Positions 26,663 through 35,706 are shown, counted from the stretch's first letter. The stretch: 39,530 nucleotides of DNA from Lyngbya sp. HA4199-MV5 (GCA_019359375.1 JAHHHL010000055.1:1-39530), one strand, 5' to 3'. The notes: generated by a model from the letters alone, not told the origin. A program made the numbers and translations.

Positions 26663-27783
26663 CCATAAAGCGTATCCCGCTGCCGATAGGGTCGATCGAG
26701 CGACGCGATCGACCCTACCAGCGTCTCTACCTCCATACAGGTACCGCCCTGTGCGCCTGCCATTGTGGTGATGTGCTCTTCCATGAGCGTGCCGCCGAGG
26801 TCGTTGCAGCCCCAGGTCAGGGCTTCTGTGGCACCCGCGAGACCCAGTTTGACCCAGCTAGGCTGATGGTTGGGAATCCAGCGTCCTAGAAAAATGCGGG
26901 CTACAGCCGTGAGCTGTAGGGCATCGGCAAGGACAGGTTGATCGCGTCCTACTCGACGGCGCAGGGGTTTGGGCGCTTCCTGTCCTACAAAGGGCAACAG
27001 GATGAACTCGGTGATGCCGGGGTAGCCTTTGGCGAGGGACGATCGTTGGAGCGATCGCAACAAGTCCAAATGGCGCATCTGCTGTTCTGGCGTTTCAATG
27101 TGCCCCGACAGCATGGTGCTGGTGGTATGTAACCCCTGCTGATGCGCAATACCGACAATCTCTAGCCAGGTTGCGGTATCGATTTTTTCAGGACACAAGA
27201 CGCGCCGTACCTCGTCATTCAACACTTCTGCCGCCGTTCCAGGCAGCGAATCCACACCTGCATCCCGGAGTGCTGCAATGACATCCGCATAGCTCAACCC
27301 ATCTTCTCTGGCGATAAACTGCACTTCCTGAGGCGAGAAGGCATGCAGATGTAATTGAGGAAATTTGTCCTTCAGCGTTTCCACAATTCGCAAGTAATAG
27401 GACAACGACGACCCGTTGAGCGTTGCCTTAGGATTCAAACCGCCCTGCATACAAAGTTCCGTTGCGCCACGCTGTACCGCATCCGTCGCCTTCTCCAGCA
27501 TCTGTTCCAGATTGAGCCAGTAGGCACCTTCATCGCCCTCATCCCGCCGAAACGCACAAAAGCTACAGTGCTGCTCACAGATATTGGTGAAATTGATATT
27601 GCGGTTGATCACATAAGTGACAACATCGCCCGATTGCTGATGTCGGAGCGTATCCGCCGTTCTGCGAATGCGATCGATCGCCTCTGCCGATCGCGCCTTC
27701 AGCAACACTACGCCATCTTCCCACGACAGTTCGTACCCGTTTAGAGCGCGATCGAGAATCGCTTCCACCGTTACAGTTACCAC
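26647..27783 (-). CDS. cofH: 5-amino-6-(D-ribitylamino)uracil--L-tyrosine 4-hydroxyphenyl transferase (CofH)
   Basis: 378 residues with a GTG start. A radical SAM enzyme that joins tyrosine's hydroxybenzyl group to the ribitylaminouracil; CofG, not in this window, then closes the ring to give FO (8-hydroxy-5-deazaflavin). In cyanobacteria FO is the light-harvesting chromophore of some photolyases. The [4Fe-4S]/SAM motif is C69, C73, C76 in [10 protein letters not shown]. Other marks: [20 protein letters not shown] and the C-terminal [12 protein letters not shown]. The last five residues come from repeat DNA. It is 75 bp downstream of the ferredoxin/SCP2 gene on the same strand and may be co-transcribed. 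Confidence 0.93.
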   Translation of the reverse strand: MVTVTVEAILDRALNGYELSWEDGVVLLKARSAEAIDRIRRTADTLRHQQSGDVVTYVINRNINFTNICEQHCSFCAFRRDEGDEGAYWLNLEQMLEKATDAVQRGATELCMQGGLNPKATLNGSSLSYYLRIVETLKDKFPQLHLHAFSPQEVQFIAREDGLSYADVIAALRDAGVDSLPGTAAEVLNDEVRRVLCPEKIDTATWLEIVGIAHQQGLHTTSTMLSGHIETPEQQMRHLDLLRSLQRSSLAKGYPGITEFILLPFVGQEAPKPLRRRVGRDQPVLADALQLTAVARIFLGRWIPNHQPSWVKLGLAGATEALTWGCNDLGGTLMEEHITTMAGAQGGTCMEVETLVGSIASLDRPYRQRDTLYGVVGC

Positions 27784-27858
27784 AAGCTACCAGAGCGACA
27801 ACATCTCCCATTGTGGCAAGGATGGACGCTTTTTTAAGGCAAACTGGTGCTAGCCCTA

Positions 27859-29190
27859 TCAAGCTGGAAAGCATTTGCCAAATGCCTGAAGCAGTCTGGG
27901 AGAGCCCTTGAGGCGGATTTTGCGCCGCAGCAATGCCCAAATTAAGTTTCGCTCTTTTGCCAGAAACCCCAGCCAGGTTTCGCTCTCTGCCACGATCGCC
28001 AAATCGGACGTTCCTACATGCCCCTGTTCAACTTTTACGGCGCGATCGTGAATCGTCACGGTGGCTTGATGCGCTTCTGCCCCAAAGAATGTGAAATGAT
28101 AGACCGCACTTAAGTCTTTGGACTGGTCGCGCTGAAACAACAGCGGCAACCCAAAGAGAAAGCCAGGAATGGATGAAGGGCGAATGCCACTACTCACACG
28201 CCGGATGGTTTTATGGGGAAAGCGACGAGCCACGTAAGCTTCGGCATCTGACCCTGGCACCACATAGATGGGTTCGGCTTTCTCTTGCAAGGGTTTGATG
28301 ATGTCTCGCACAAAGCCGGGACGATCGCTCAAAAATGGTGCAATCACATCTTCCCCCGCCGGACACGCCGCAACACAATAAGCCGCTTTGTAATTGGCTT
28401 TAAACGATAAGCTTTGCCACATAGAAGCTGATTCTGAACCATTCACTTTTTGACGGTAGGCGTGGGCATTTTTGCTGTCGGCGATCGTCTCTGCCCAATC
28501 GGTAAAACCGCTCATCAACTCACGATAGTTGTGGGTGTAGCAGGCAGAGAAGTTAAAGTGACCATCCGAGGCGATCGCGCCGACGGGACAAGCCGCCACG
28601 CAGAGTTTGCAGTCGATACAGGGATTGTAATCAATCGGTTGATGGTAGTCTGTCACCTCTGTGTCGATTAAGATTGTGCCTAGTGAAATGAAATTACCAA
28701 ACTTGGGATGGATCACGTTGCGGTGCAGCCCCATGTGACCTAACCCGGCTGCCACCGCTACAGGTTTATGAGACACAACCCAAACCTTACCTGGAAAGCG
28801 ATCCATCTCCATCGGGAACCCTGCTGATGGATACAAGGCTCTCACCCCAATCTCATCGAGCCGTTTGACGATCGTCCGTGCGACCGTGTTCACCTCCTCG
28901 TAGTTCGCGTGAAATTCCACATTAGCAACCGATCGCGCTGGTGTTCGCACATTTTCCCGATTCATGCGACAGACAATGCTAATCAACGCCTGGGTCGGGG
29001 CAAAAGCGGCTAAGATGTCTGCCCGTTGGTCGGCGATCGCGGGTCGATTCAATTCAACAAAACCAACATCGTCGGCTCCTGCTTCCAGGCAGAGCGATCG
29101 CAGCGAATCTGCATTCAGCTTGGCACGCGGTGATGCAACAAGCTGTTCACGCCACCAGCGGACTGTGGGATGATCATCAATGTTTGCCAT
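27859..29190 (-). CDS. 4Fe-4S ferredoxin-type protein with C-terminal SCP2-like domain
   Basis: 443 residues. The N-terminal part recalls epoxyqueuosine-reductase-type iron-sulfur proteins: GADDVGFVELNRPAI, then AGLGHMGLHRNVIHPKFGNF. A ferredoxin motif is at C191, C194, C197, C201 (CIDCKLCVAACPVGAI). A further set, C217 and C272/C276 (YCVAACPAGED), could complete a second cluster. Residues ~345-430 resemble an SCP2 sterol/lipid-carrier domain (VYHFTFFGAEAHQATVTIHD ... GTSDLAIVAESETWL). Function unknown: an electron-transfer or reductase protein acting on a hydrophobic ligand is an inference. No signal peptide. Upstream of cofH. Confidence 0.8.
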   Translation of the reverse strand: MANIDDHPTVRWWREQLVASPRAKLNADSLRSLCLEAGADDVGFVELNRPAIADQRADILAAFAPTQALISIVCRMNRENVRTPARSVANVEFHANYEEVNTVARTIVKRLDEIGVRALYPSAGFPMEMDRFPGKVWVVSHKPVAVAAGLGHMGLHRNVIHPKFGNFISLGTILIDTEVTDYHQPIDYNPCIDCKLCVAACPVGAIASDGHFNFSACYTHNYRELMSGFTDWAETIADSKNAHAYRQKVNGSESASMWQSLSFKANYKAAYCVAACPAGEDVIAPFLSDRPGFVRDIIKPLQEKAEPIYVVPGSDAEAYVARRFPHKTIRRVSSGIRPSSIPGFLFGLPLLFQRDQSKDLSAVYHFTFFGAEAHQATVTIHDRAVKVEQGHVGTSDLAIVAESETWLGFLAKERNLIWALLRRKIRLKGSPRLLQAFGKCFPA

Positions 29191-29236
29191 GGAGACTGCC
29201 CCGATAAGGTTTTGACAAAAAGCAGGTGAGGTACTA

Positions 29237-29304
29237 AAACCTCGGAGGTTTAAGCCGATCGATTGGTCACAATGCTGAAGACCTGGTTCAAACCTCCGAG
29301 ATTT
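29237..29304. repeat. Inverted repeat AAACCTCGGAGGTTT
   Basis: 15-bp arms at 29237-29251 and 29290-29304 pair at 14 positions. The left arm is itself partly palindromic (AACCTCGGAGGTT). It lies between the SDR gene and the next gene on the same strand and could terminate SDR transcription. Confidence 0.6.
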
Positions 29305-29327
29305 GTGTAAGTTTTAAGCGAATGTCA

Positions 29328-30104
29328 TTAGCCGACAAAGGCACCCGCACATACCGTAACCACCTGCCCAGTCATGCCGCTTGATGCATCAGAAGCGAGG
29401 AATGCCGCTGTGGAAGCCGTCTCTGCCACCGAGATCGGGCGACCGAGGGGAGGCAGTGACATGGGCGGCATCTCGCCAAAAATGCGTCGTTGCCCTGCCA
29501 TGGTTTCCTGAATGGTGCGGGTTTCTGGCATAGCAGAGCCACGTACACAGTTGACGCGCACGCCAGCTCGACCAAACTCTCCTGCCAGCGATCGTGTGAT
29601 GGCTTCAATCGCACTACAGGTCGCGCTGATGCCTGCCATATTTGCCGCTGTCATGCTGCTCAAAGTGGCTGAAAGCGTCACGATCGACCCACTGCCCTGC
29701 TGCATCATCTGTGCCCCCACCGTGCGCGAGGTGAGAAACGTCGAACCCAAAATAAGCTGTAGCGGCTTCAAAAATTGGCTTAAGGCAACTGTTGTTGATG
29801 GTTCTGGATAGCCCAGATCGATGGGTCGCCCACCAATGCCGTTGAAAACCGCATCGATTGACCCTGCGATCGTCGCAATCCGAGCCACATAGTCTGTCAC
29901 CGCCTTTGCATCCGTCGCATCGACCACATCCGCCTTGGCAGTGCCGCCCTCGTCTGCGATCTGCTTCACCAATGCGTCTAGAAACTCAGCGTTGCGTCCC
30001 GACACCCAAACCTGCGCCCCTTCACGGGCAAATTTACGAGCGACTTCACGACCGATCGCACCCGTTGCTGCAAAGACCAGAACATTTTTAGAAGACAAAA
30101 GCAT
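29328..30104 (-). CDS. SDR-fold protein lacking the catalytic Tyr/Lys
   Basis: 258 residues from the ATG at 30104, where AGGAAGG lies 5 bases upstream; the frame is open to 30140 but the added residues are unlike the family. It has a Rossmann fold: VLVFAATGAIGREVA as a shortened nucleotide loop, NGIGG, and the catalytic-type serine in IVTLSA (S145). At the YxxxK site it has I159-SAT-C163, so both catalytic tyrosine and lysine are missing. The C-terminal SDR end (ASSGMTGQVVTVCAGAF) is normal. Related SDR-like proteins with VACAAIEGLSRSLA-type sequences also lack YxxxK, so this is a real subfamily rather than a damaged gene. Dehydrogenase activity is doubtful. Divergent from tetR, which probably regulates it. 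Confidence 0.85.
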   Translation of the reverse strand: MLLSSKNVLVFAATGAIGREVARKFAREGAQVWVSGRNAEFLDALVKQIADEGGTAKADVVDATDAKAVTDYVARIATIAGSIDAVFNGIGGRPIDLGYPEPSTTVALSQFLKPLQLILGSTFLTSRTVGAQMMQQGSGSIVTLSATLSSMTAANMAGISATCSAIEAITRSLAGEFGRAGVRVNCVRGSAMPETRTIQETMAGQRRIFGEMPPMSLPPLGRPISVAETASTAAFLASDASSGMTGQVVTVCAGAFVG

Positions 30105-30129
30105 GAATACCTTCCTGGTTGACCGAACT

Positions 30130-30185
30130 AATCTAAACACCGCTTAGAATCTGAACACTACTAAGATGCGGTAGAATCTAAGCAA
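30130..30185. promoter_or_regulatory. Candidate operator for the divergent SDR/TetR pair
   Basis: GCTTAGAATCT (30142-30152) and AGAATCTAAGC (30173-30183) form an inverted repeat with 10 of 11 positions matching. A direct repeat AATCT(A/G)AACAC occurs at 30130-30140 and 30149-30159, with a looser copy at 30175-30185. The sites lie between the two starts, as expected for TetR autoregulation. Inference from position and symmetry. Confidence 0.5.
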
Positions 30186-30213
30186 TGTCAAGATCTATTT
30201 TTGAGCTACGCTC

Positions 30214-30843
30214 GTGCCGCCAAAACCCACCAAAAGACCCGATACTTATCACCACGGCAACCTGCGACTGGCTCTCCTGGAGGCAGCACGCACCGTGATG
30301 GAAGAAGCGGGCATTGAAGCGCTTACGTTGCGGGAAGTGGCGCGACGGGCTGGGGTGAGTTCTGGTGCGCCCTACCATCACTTCAAAGACAAGGCTGATC
30401 TGATTCAAGAACTGGTTTCTCACGGGTTTCAGAGCCTCGATCGCGCCTCCCATAATGCCCTTCAAGGAAAGACGACTCCGCATGAAAAACTACAGGCGAT
30501 CGGGGTCACCTACGTCATGTATGCGGTGCAACACCCCGATGAATTTCGGCTGATGTTTCGCCCTGAGATGGGTTCCCCTTTAGAAGATGAAAACCCAACC
30601 TGCACGCCAGTCTTCCGGGTGTTGCTAGAGGTGATTAATGAATTTCATCTGGAGGAGCGCGATCGTGATACGGTCGCCATTTCGGTGTGGAGTCTGGTGC
30701 ATGGGCTGGCATCCCTACTCGTTGATGGACCACTACATGCCATGACGGCTGATCTTGAAACAGTTCACACCCTCGCGCTTCAAGTTACCAGCGCGATCGA
30801 CCTGACAGCCCCCAACGTCAATAGTGAAACCATCACATCATAG
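30214..30843 (+). CDS. TetR/AcrR-family transcriptional regulator
   Basis: 209 residues with a GTG start; no better in-frame ATG upstream. The N-terminal helix-turn-helix is clear: LLEAARTVMEEAGIEALTLREVARRAGVSSGAPYHHFKDKADLIQEL (residues ~19-65), the recognition helix being GVSSGAPYHHF. The C-terminal ligand/dimer domain (~80-200) resembles the TetR_C WHG type (YVMYAVQHPDEFRLMF). The ligand is unknown. Divergent from the SDR gene, so local repression of it and autoregulation are likely. A GGCGATCGCACC inverted repeat (30851-30897) follows the stop. Confidence 0.9.
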   Translation: MPPKPTKRPDTYHHGNLRLALLEAARTVMEEAGIEALTLREVARRAGVSSGAPYHHFKDKADLIQELVSHGFQSLDRASHNALQGKTTPHEKLQAIGVTYVMYAVQHPDEFRLMFRPEMGSPLEDENPTCTPVFRVLLEVINEFHLEERDRDTVAISVWSLVHGLASLLVDGPLHAMTADLETVHTLALQVTSAIDLTAPNVNSETITS

Positions 30844-31287
30844 GTTTTTCGGCGATCGCACCCTGCCGAGCGCTCTAGACTAAACGGTGCGATCGCCACT
30901 ATTACTATCCATTAACCATTTAACTTCCGCTGCATGACCGTTTTTGCTGTATCCATTAAATAATCTCCTATACTGAAAAGCTGCGAAATGCCTATTAATT
31001 CGTTGGTTATTTAGAGCGGCAAAAAGTTAAAGTTTTATACTAAAAAGGCGTATTTGCGAAAAGATGAAATTAGCAGAAAAAATAAAGTTCTATACTACGC
31101 CAGCAGTCTAGTACGAGCCTATGCAGTTGTTCACCCATTGGCACTGTCCTGCTGTGCAAGAAGGCTGTCATTTTTTCCCGTATAGGCAAATTAACTGAAG
31201 AATTTTTGATGTTGCACAAGGATTGGTACAGATGGTTCTGCCAAAGTTGTTCAGATGCAGATATACAGGTTGTTAAGCTTGGCACTG
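30844..31287. other. Intergenic between tetR and the GT4-GT2 gene
   Basis: Convergent gap. Apart from the inverted repeat at 30851-30897 I see AT-rich sequence and no gene. A 128-codon minus-strand frame (31070-31456) overlaps the glycosyltransferase 3' end in another frame and is rejected. Confidence 0.5.
30851..30897 (+). terminator. Inverted repeat after tetR
   Basis: GGCGATCGCACC (30851-30862) and GGTGCGATCGCC (30886-30897) are perfect 12-bp complements, each containing a HIP1 octamer, 8 bp after the tetR stop. No T tract follows, so termination is uncertain. Confidence 0.45.
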
Positions 31288-33537
31288 TCATTCTCGGCGA
31301 AGACGCGATCGCGCTAAGAGTAGCAACTTCCTGAAGATTAAAGCAATACCACCGTCGCTCCGCATACGCTTTAACTTGTTGACGGCTAGCATGAGAATTT
31401 CCATACCCGTCAGATCTGTCGTTGCGATCGCTGCGTTGCGAGACGGGTGATCCCACAGCCAGGAAGCACCATTTTGGTTCAGTAGGTGATAGATTTCACT
31501 GCCGTACTTGCTGTACAGGTCTGGATGGAGACGCGCGATCGCCTCATACAAATACAACAGTTGCTCCCGATTGCTAGTGCCTAAGCGGGATGTGGGGCGA
31601 ATCCGGTAGAAGTAATGCAGTGCTGGCAAAACCACTCCTACCCAGCCTTGCTCACACAAGCTAAGCCAGCACTCATAGTCTTCCAGGTTTTCGGCTAGGG
31701 CTGGTTTCATACCGCCCACCGCTAAGTAGGCAGACTTTCGCACGACGGTACACACGCCCACCATATTGTGGCAGAGCAAGTAGGGAAATTCGGGATTCCA
31801 GGCAAGCCAGACTTTTTGGGAATTACCAAATTCTTGGAGCCAGGAGGCGACAAAGCCCACGTTTTGGTACTGGTCTAATACTTTGACGGCTTGAGTATAA
31901 AAGGTGGGCGATACTTTATCGTCGGAGTCCAGAAACGCGATATATTCACCGCTGGCGATCGCAGCCATCTGATTGCGAGCGGTGGCAACCCCTTGATTCT
32001 GGGTACGAATCACCTTCAGGTCTGGGTAATGGCTTTGAAGCTTTGCCAGTTTGCTCAGGCTCTGCGGGTCAGTGCTGCCGTCGTCCAACAACAGCACTTC
32101 GAGATCTGGGTAGTCTGAGGCGTAAACCGACTCTAGCGTTTCTGCAATGAACTGACCGTGATTGTAGAAGGGAATGCAGACGGAAACTCTGCCTTGAATA
32201 ATGCTCTCGCTAGTTGAGCTTTGAGGAAGGGGAGTATAACCGTGCGGTGGATAGTTTAAAGATGGGAAGAGCGTTCTTTTGGTGTGGCGATCGATGACTT
32301 TTTCCAGGTACATCAGTCGTTGCGAGAGTACCTGGGGATGTCCGGCGATCTGCAATATCAAAGTACGTGCCTGCTGCCCTGCTTGCAAAATGTCTTCAGG
32401 AGTGAATGCCAGAATTTGTTTGAGTTGCTGCTCAAAATCACCGGGCACGTTCCAATCAAAAAGGATGCCTGCCTCTCCTTTAGTAGTCCTGAGCATCTCA
32501 ACATGACCAACGCCGGGGCTTGCCAAGATCACCTTTCCCAGCAGCATGGCTTCTAAACAAGTGTTGGGGAAGTTCTCCCAGAGTGAAGGAAGCACTACAC
32601 ACCAGGCTTTAGCAATGCGATCGTAGAGTTGAGTTTGAGCCAGGGGTGGGGAGAGGATGAGTTGACCGGACTCAAGGTAGCGTCGATACTTCTGCTGCAA
32701 GTACGTCTTCATGTGGCAGCCTTGGAGGTGATACCAGGTGTCACCGCCGATCACCGTCAATTGAAACTCAACCCCGGCATCCCACAATCGACTACAGGCT
32801 TCGACTAATGGCAGAATGCCTTTCCGCACTTCGAGTCGTCCAAAGTACACAATATCGCCCGGTGTCGGTTGAACAGGAGGAAGTTGATCTGTGTGCAGAA
32901 GTTGTTTGGAGGCAGGTAACGGGATGATTTCAATGTCTAAGTTGGCACCTAATGCGGCGATCCCCTGATTCGCAATGTATTGAGTCGGTGCCACAATACC
33001 ATCTGCCGCCAAGGTGCAAAGCTTTTCCATCCGACCGACCCAGTAATCAGCAAGCCGATAGCTGGGCATCTGGTCAGCAGGATAGAGCATGTACTGAGAA
33101 CTGTGCAGGGTGAGAACGATCGGCACTCCTTCTAGTTCTGGACATCCAATAAGTTTTCGCTGCATGAGAAAGTAAGCGATGCCGCTAAAATCTTCGCTTT
33201 CGATAGCATCCGGTTTTCCATATTCACGAATGTGATCAATCACAGCTTCCGCGAGCTGGTAACTCAAGGCTCCCCAATAACCCATGACGTTGTAAGGAAA
33301 GGCAGGATGACGTTCAGACAGGGGATGCGCTCTCGTTGGAGCCAGGAGATGCACGTCTTTAGGTGCAATTTTGATGAAGGTGCAATGTCCCTGCTGTTCA
33401 ATACCCGATTGCTGGCTGCGGGCAAAAACGGTGATGTCGTGTCCAGCATCAGCAAACATCGCGGCTGCGTTGCCAATATAAGTGGCAATCCCACCTGGCA
33501 CGGGAGGACATTCGCTGGCGATCAAGAAGAGTTTCAT
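31288..33537 (-). CDS. Two-domain glycosyltransferase, GT4 then GT2
   Basis: 749 residues, no signal peptide. Residues ~1-410 are a GT4-type GT-B fold: SECPPVPGGIATY at the N-terminus, YFGRLEVRKG (231-240), and the EX7E site ENFPNTCLEA (321-330). Residues ~450-700 are a GT2-type GT-A fold: VSVCIPFYNHGQFIAETLESV (451-), DDGSTD (485-490) and the metal-binding FLDSDDKV (DSDD 537-540). Each domain probably adds one sugar to a surface polysaccharide, in the cytoplasm. The ATG overlaps the TGA of the restored cysC frame (ATGA at 33534-33537), indicating translational coupling to cysC upstream. No specific sugar can be inferred. Confidence 0.9.
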   Translation of the reverse strand: MKLFLIASECPPVPGGIATYIGNAAAMFADAGHDITVFARSQQSGIEQQGHCTFIKIAPKDVHLLAPTRAHPLSERHPAFPYNVMGYWGALSYQLAEAVIDHIREYGKPDAIESEDFSGIAYFLMQRKLIGCPELEGVPIVLTLHSSQYMLYPADQMPSYRLADYWVGRMEKLCTLAADGIVAPTQYIANQGIAALGANLDIEIIPLPASKQLLHTDQLPPVQPTPGDIVYFGRLEVRKGILPLVEACSRLWDAGVEFQLTVIGGDTWYHLQGCHMKTYLQQKYRRYLESGQLILSPPLAQTQLYDRIAKAWCVVLPSLWENFPNTCLEAMLLGKVILASPGVGHVEMLRTTKGEAGILFDWNVPGDFEQQLKQILAFTPEDILQAGQQARTLILQIAGHPQVLSQRLMYLEKVIDRHTKRTLFPSLNYPPHGYTPLPQSSTSESIIQGRVSVCIPFYNHGQFIAETLESVYASDYPDLEVLLLDDGSTDPQSLSKLAKLQSHYPDLKVIRTQNQGVATARNQMAAIASGEYIAFLDSDDKVSPTFYTQAVKVLDQYQNVGFVASWLQEFGNSQKVWLAWNPEFPYLLCHNMVGVCTVVRKSAYLAVGGMKPALAENLEDYECWLSLCEQGWVGVVLPALHYFYRIRPTSRLGTSNREQLLYLYEAIARLHPDLYSKYGSEIYHLLNQNGASWLWDHPSRNAAIATTDLTGMEILMLAVNKLKRMRSDGGIALIFRKLLLLARSRLRRE

Positions 33538-33606
33538 GGTGATAGCGGCTGAGACTCGCGATCGCCGTTGGCAGAAGCAAAACTTTCTGATCCTTGTAAA
33601 TAGCCT

Positions 33607-34143
33607 TCACTCTCCAGCCAAGTCATGATTTTTTTTAGCAACGTTCTCCTCTACCGTTTCTGCGGCAGTGTAGCAGGTGATGTCAGGGTTGAGTGGTGTT
33701 TCGTAGGGGTCATCAACGCCTGTAAAAGATTTGATCTGACCCGATCGTGCTTTAGCATACAGCCCTTTCACATCTCTGGCTTCACACACCTCTAGTGGTG
33801 CGTTGATATAGATCTCAACGAAGTGGTTGAGCGTTGAGCGGAGTTCATCTCGAATAGAACGATAGGGACTGATCAGAGCCACGATGACAATGACTCCATT
33901 GCGGCTGAGGAGGTTTGCGACGTAGCCAACGCGACGGACATTGGTATCCTGGTCTTCGCGGCTAAAGCCCAGCCCTTTTGAAAGATTCTGACAAATAGCA
34001 TCCCCGTCTAACCGTTCAACTGGGCGATCGCGTTCTTGTCGTTTATGCTCTAGGTGCTGGGCGATCGTCGTCTTCCCTGCTCCGCTGAGTCCAGTTAGCC
34101 ATAAGATTATGCCACTATTCTTTAAGGGAGAGTCATTAGTCAT
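33607..34143 (-). CDS. cysC: Adenylylsulfate kinase, 3' end apparently frameshifted
   Basis: 178 residues as sequenced. It phosphorylates APS to PAPS, the universal sulfuryl donor. The P-loop is GLSGAGKTT, with RLDGDAIC and FSREDQDTNVRRVGYVA (APS binding), ISPYRSIRDE and the lid AKARSGQIKSFTGVDDPYE. After VEENVAKK the frame ends abruptly as NHDLAGE. Removing one base from the 8-A tract (33629-33636) gives KKIMTWLESEGYLQG, matching the usual CysC tail. The restored frame stays open to a TGA at 33534 that overlaps the next gene's ATG (202 residues). The catalytic core is intact in both forms, so activity may survive. Divergent from the sulfotransferase, implying dedicated PAPS supply. Confidence 0.9.
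   Translation of the reverse strand: MTNDSPLKNSGIILWLTGLSGAGKTTIAQHLEHKRQERDRPVERLDGDAICQNLSKGLGFSREDQDTNVRRVGYVANLLSRNGVIVIVALISPYRSIRDELRSTLNHFVEIYINAPLEVCEARDVKGLYAKARSGQIKSFTGVDDPYETPLNPDITCYTAAETVEENVAKKNHDLAGE
33629..33636 (-). other. 8-A homopolymer at the cysC frame break
   Basis: Eight consecutive A on the coding strand (T on plus). With seven A the CysC tail is restored. Such tracts are prone to sequencing error, mutation and RNA-polymerase slippage. Confidence 0.85.
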
Positions 34144-34236
34144 GCTTTAGCAGGGAGACGTCATGGTCCATTATCTGAAAACCAGCTAGAAAAAGCTTTT
34201 GAGATTTCAAAGAAGTTCTACATTTTTTGAGGAAGT
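34144..34236. promoter_or_regulatory. Divergent control region of cysC and the sulfotransferase gene
   Basis: 93 bp shared by two divergent genes, AT-rich. GAGGAAG at 34229-34235 is the sulfotransferase ribosome-binding site. No -35/-10 pair assigned. Confidence 0.45.
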
Positions 34237-35679
34237 ATGTCTAGTGATGAACAACTGGTTAAATTAATTGAGCATTATCAGAAAGCGTTGCTAATTAATC
34301 CACGCAGCGATGTCATTTATCATCAGTTAGCTGAACTTTACGATGAAGGAGGTAATTTAGAGAAAACCCTTGAAACCTATCAAAAAGCCTTGAAAGTTCA
34401 GCCCCGATCGAAGATGGCTTTTGAAGCTTTAGCCAAAGTCTTCGCTCGATTAGGTTTTAACGAAAAAGAAAGAGAGTCTTTACTGGAATCCTTTTCAAAA
34501 ACTTTGACTTTAGAAGCAGCTTTTGCAGTTTTGGCGGATGTTGTAAAGCCGCTGGAAGAATTGAGAAGTAAGACTGATGCTACAACGTGGAGAGATGCTC
34601 TTATTCTGGCATCTGCGCTTGCACAGCAAGAAGATTGGAATAACGCTTTGAAGCTAAGTTCTAAAGCCATTTATCTAGAGCCAAGCTTACAGTTTCCTCA
34701 TTTTACAATTCAGTATTTTGTCTTGCCTGAAATCGATGAGTTGGGGTCACTAGCCAACCTCTATTTGCAAGTGATACGACTTCCTAAGATTCATCGTCTG
34801 GCTTATGCAGTATTGGGAGACATACTGACGAAACAGAATAGATTGCCTGAAGCAATCCAGGCTTATAGACGTGCATGGCTAAAATCAAATTACCAAATAT
34901 CAGCAGAGAAAAAAATATCTCAGCAGCAAACGGTTATCGACTATTTAATCATTGGCGTAGGTAAGGCAGGAACTACCTCTCTCTTTCACTATCTATCACA
35001 ACATCCTCAAATTATTAATCCACATGAGAAAGAAATACAATTTTTTAATGAACGATATGAGTATGGACTCGATTGGTATTTGGCTCAATTCCCTCCACGC
35101 TCATTCAAGAAGGAGACGTTTTTAACAGGCGAATCAACTCCCTGGTACTTAGGAAAACTTGGAGCAGAAGAACGAGTCTTTAATGCTTTCCCTCTGATCA
35201 AATTAATTACTCTACTCAGGAATCCAGTTGCTAGAACGATTTCTCAATTCTATATGTCTTCAAAAGCAGGCTTGGATCATCGTACTTTAGAGGTAGCGAT
35301 CGCGGATGAGATAGCCATTTTAGGAAATGCAGAGAGCCTTGAGCAGATTAACGAGATTTACTGGAAAACAGAACGAGGCTATCTTTGGTTCAGCCTTTAT
35401 CTACCTTTCCTAAAGAAGTGGATGTCATTTTTTCCTAAAGATCAGCTTCTCATTCTGAAAAGTGAAGAACTCTATAATACGCCTTCCGAGACGTTAAGCA
35501 GAGTTTTCAAGTTTCTGGGTGTCTCAGACTGTGATTTAATCAGTTATCCAAAATTGAATTTGGGATCTTATCCGATTGTTGATCATGAATTACGAAAGAT
35601 TTTGTTTGATTTCTTTTACAAACATAATCAAGAATTAGAAGAGTATTTGGAGATGAAGTTTGGCTGGAATGATCTGTAA
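34237..35679 (+). CDS. TPR-domain sulfotransferase
   Basis: 480 residues. It transfers sulfuryl groups from PAPS to an acceptor, here most likely a sugar hydroxyl. Residues ~1-225 are TPR-like helical repeats (e.g. QLAELYDEGGNLEKTLETYQKAL at 30-52, PEAIQAYRRAW at 204-214). The sulfotransferase domain runs ~233-470: the PAPS 5'-phosphosulfate loop GVGKAGTTSLF (240-250), KEIQFFNERYEYGLDWYLAQFP, and the 3'-phosphate site RNPVARTISQF (328-338). This is the heparan/chondroitin-type family. Start supported by GAGGAAG. Base composition is clearly more AT-rich than its neighbours and HIP1 is rare, suggesting transfer. Divergent cysC would supply PAPS; flanking glycosyltransferases would supply the acceptor. 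Confidence 0.92.
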   Translation: MSSDEQLVKLIEHYQKALLINPRSDVIYHQLAELYDEGGNLEKTLETYQKALKVQPRSKMAFEALAKVFARLGFNEKERESLLESFSKTLTLEAAFAVLADVVKPLEELRSKTDATTWRDALILASALAQQEDWNNALKLSSKAIYLEPSLQFPHFTIQYFVLPEIDELGSLANLYLQVIRLPKIHRLAYAVLGDILTKQNRLPEAIQAYRRAWLKSNYQISAEKKISQQQTVIDYLIIGVGKAGTTSLFHYLSQHPQIINPHEKEIQFFNERYEYGLDWYLAQFPPRSFKKETFLTGESTPWYLGKLGAEERVFNAFPLIKLITLLRNPVARTISQFYMSSKAGLDHRTLEVAIADEIAILGNAESLEQINEIYWKTERGYLWFSLYLPFLKKWMSFFPKDQLLILKSEELYNTPSETLSRVFKFLGVSDCDLISYPKLNLGSYPIVDHELRKILFDFFYKHNQELEEYLEMKFGWNDL

Positions 35680-35706
35680 TAGATCCGCCTCAGAGAATTG
35701 CACTAC

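Noticed and set aside
31070-31456. 128-codon minus-strand frame
   Set aside because: Overlaps the glycosyltransferase 3' end in another frame; composition unlike a real protein.
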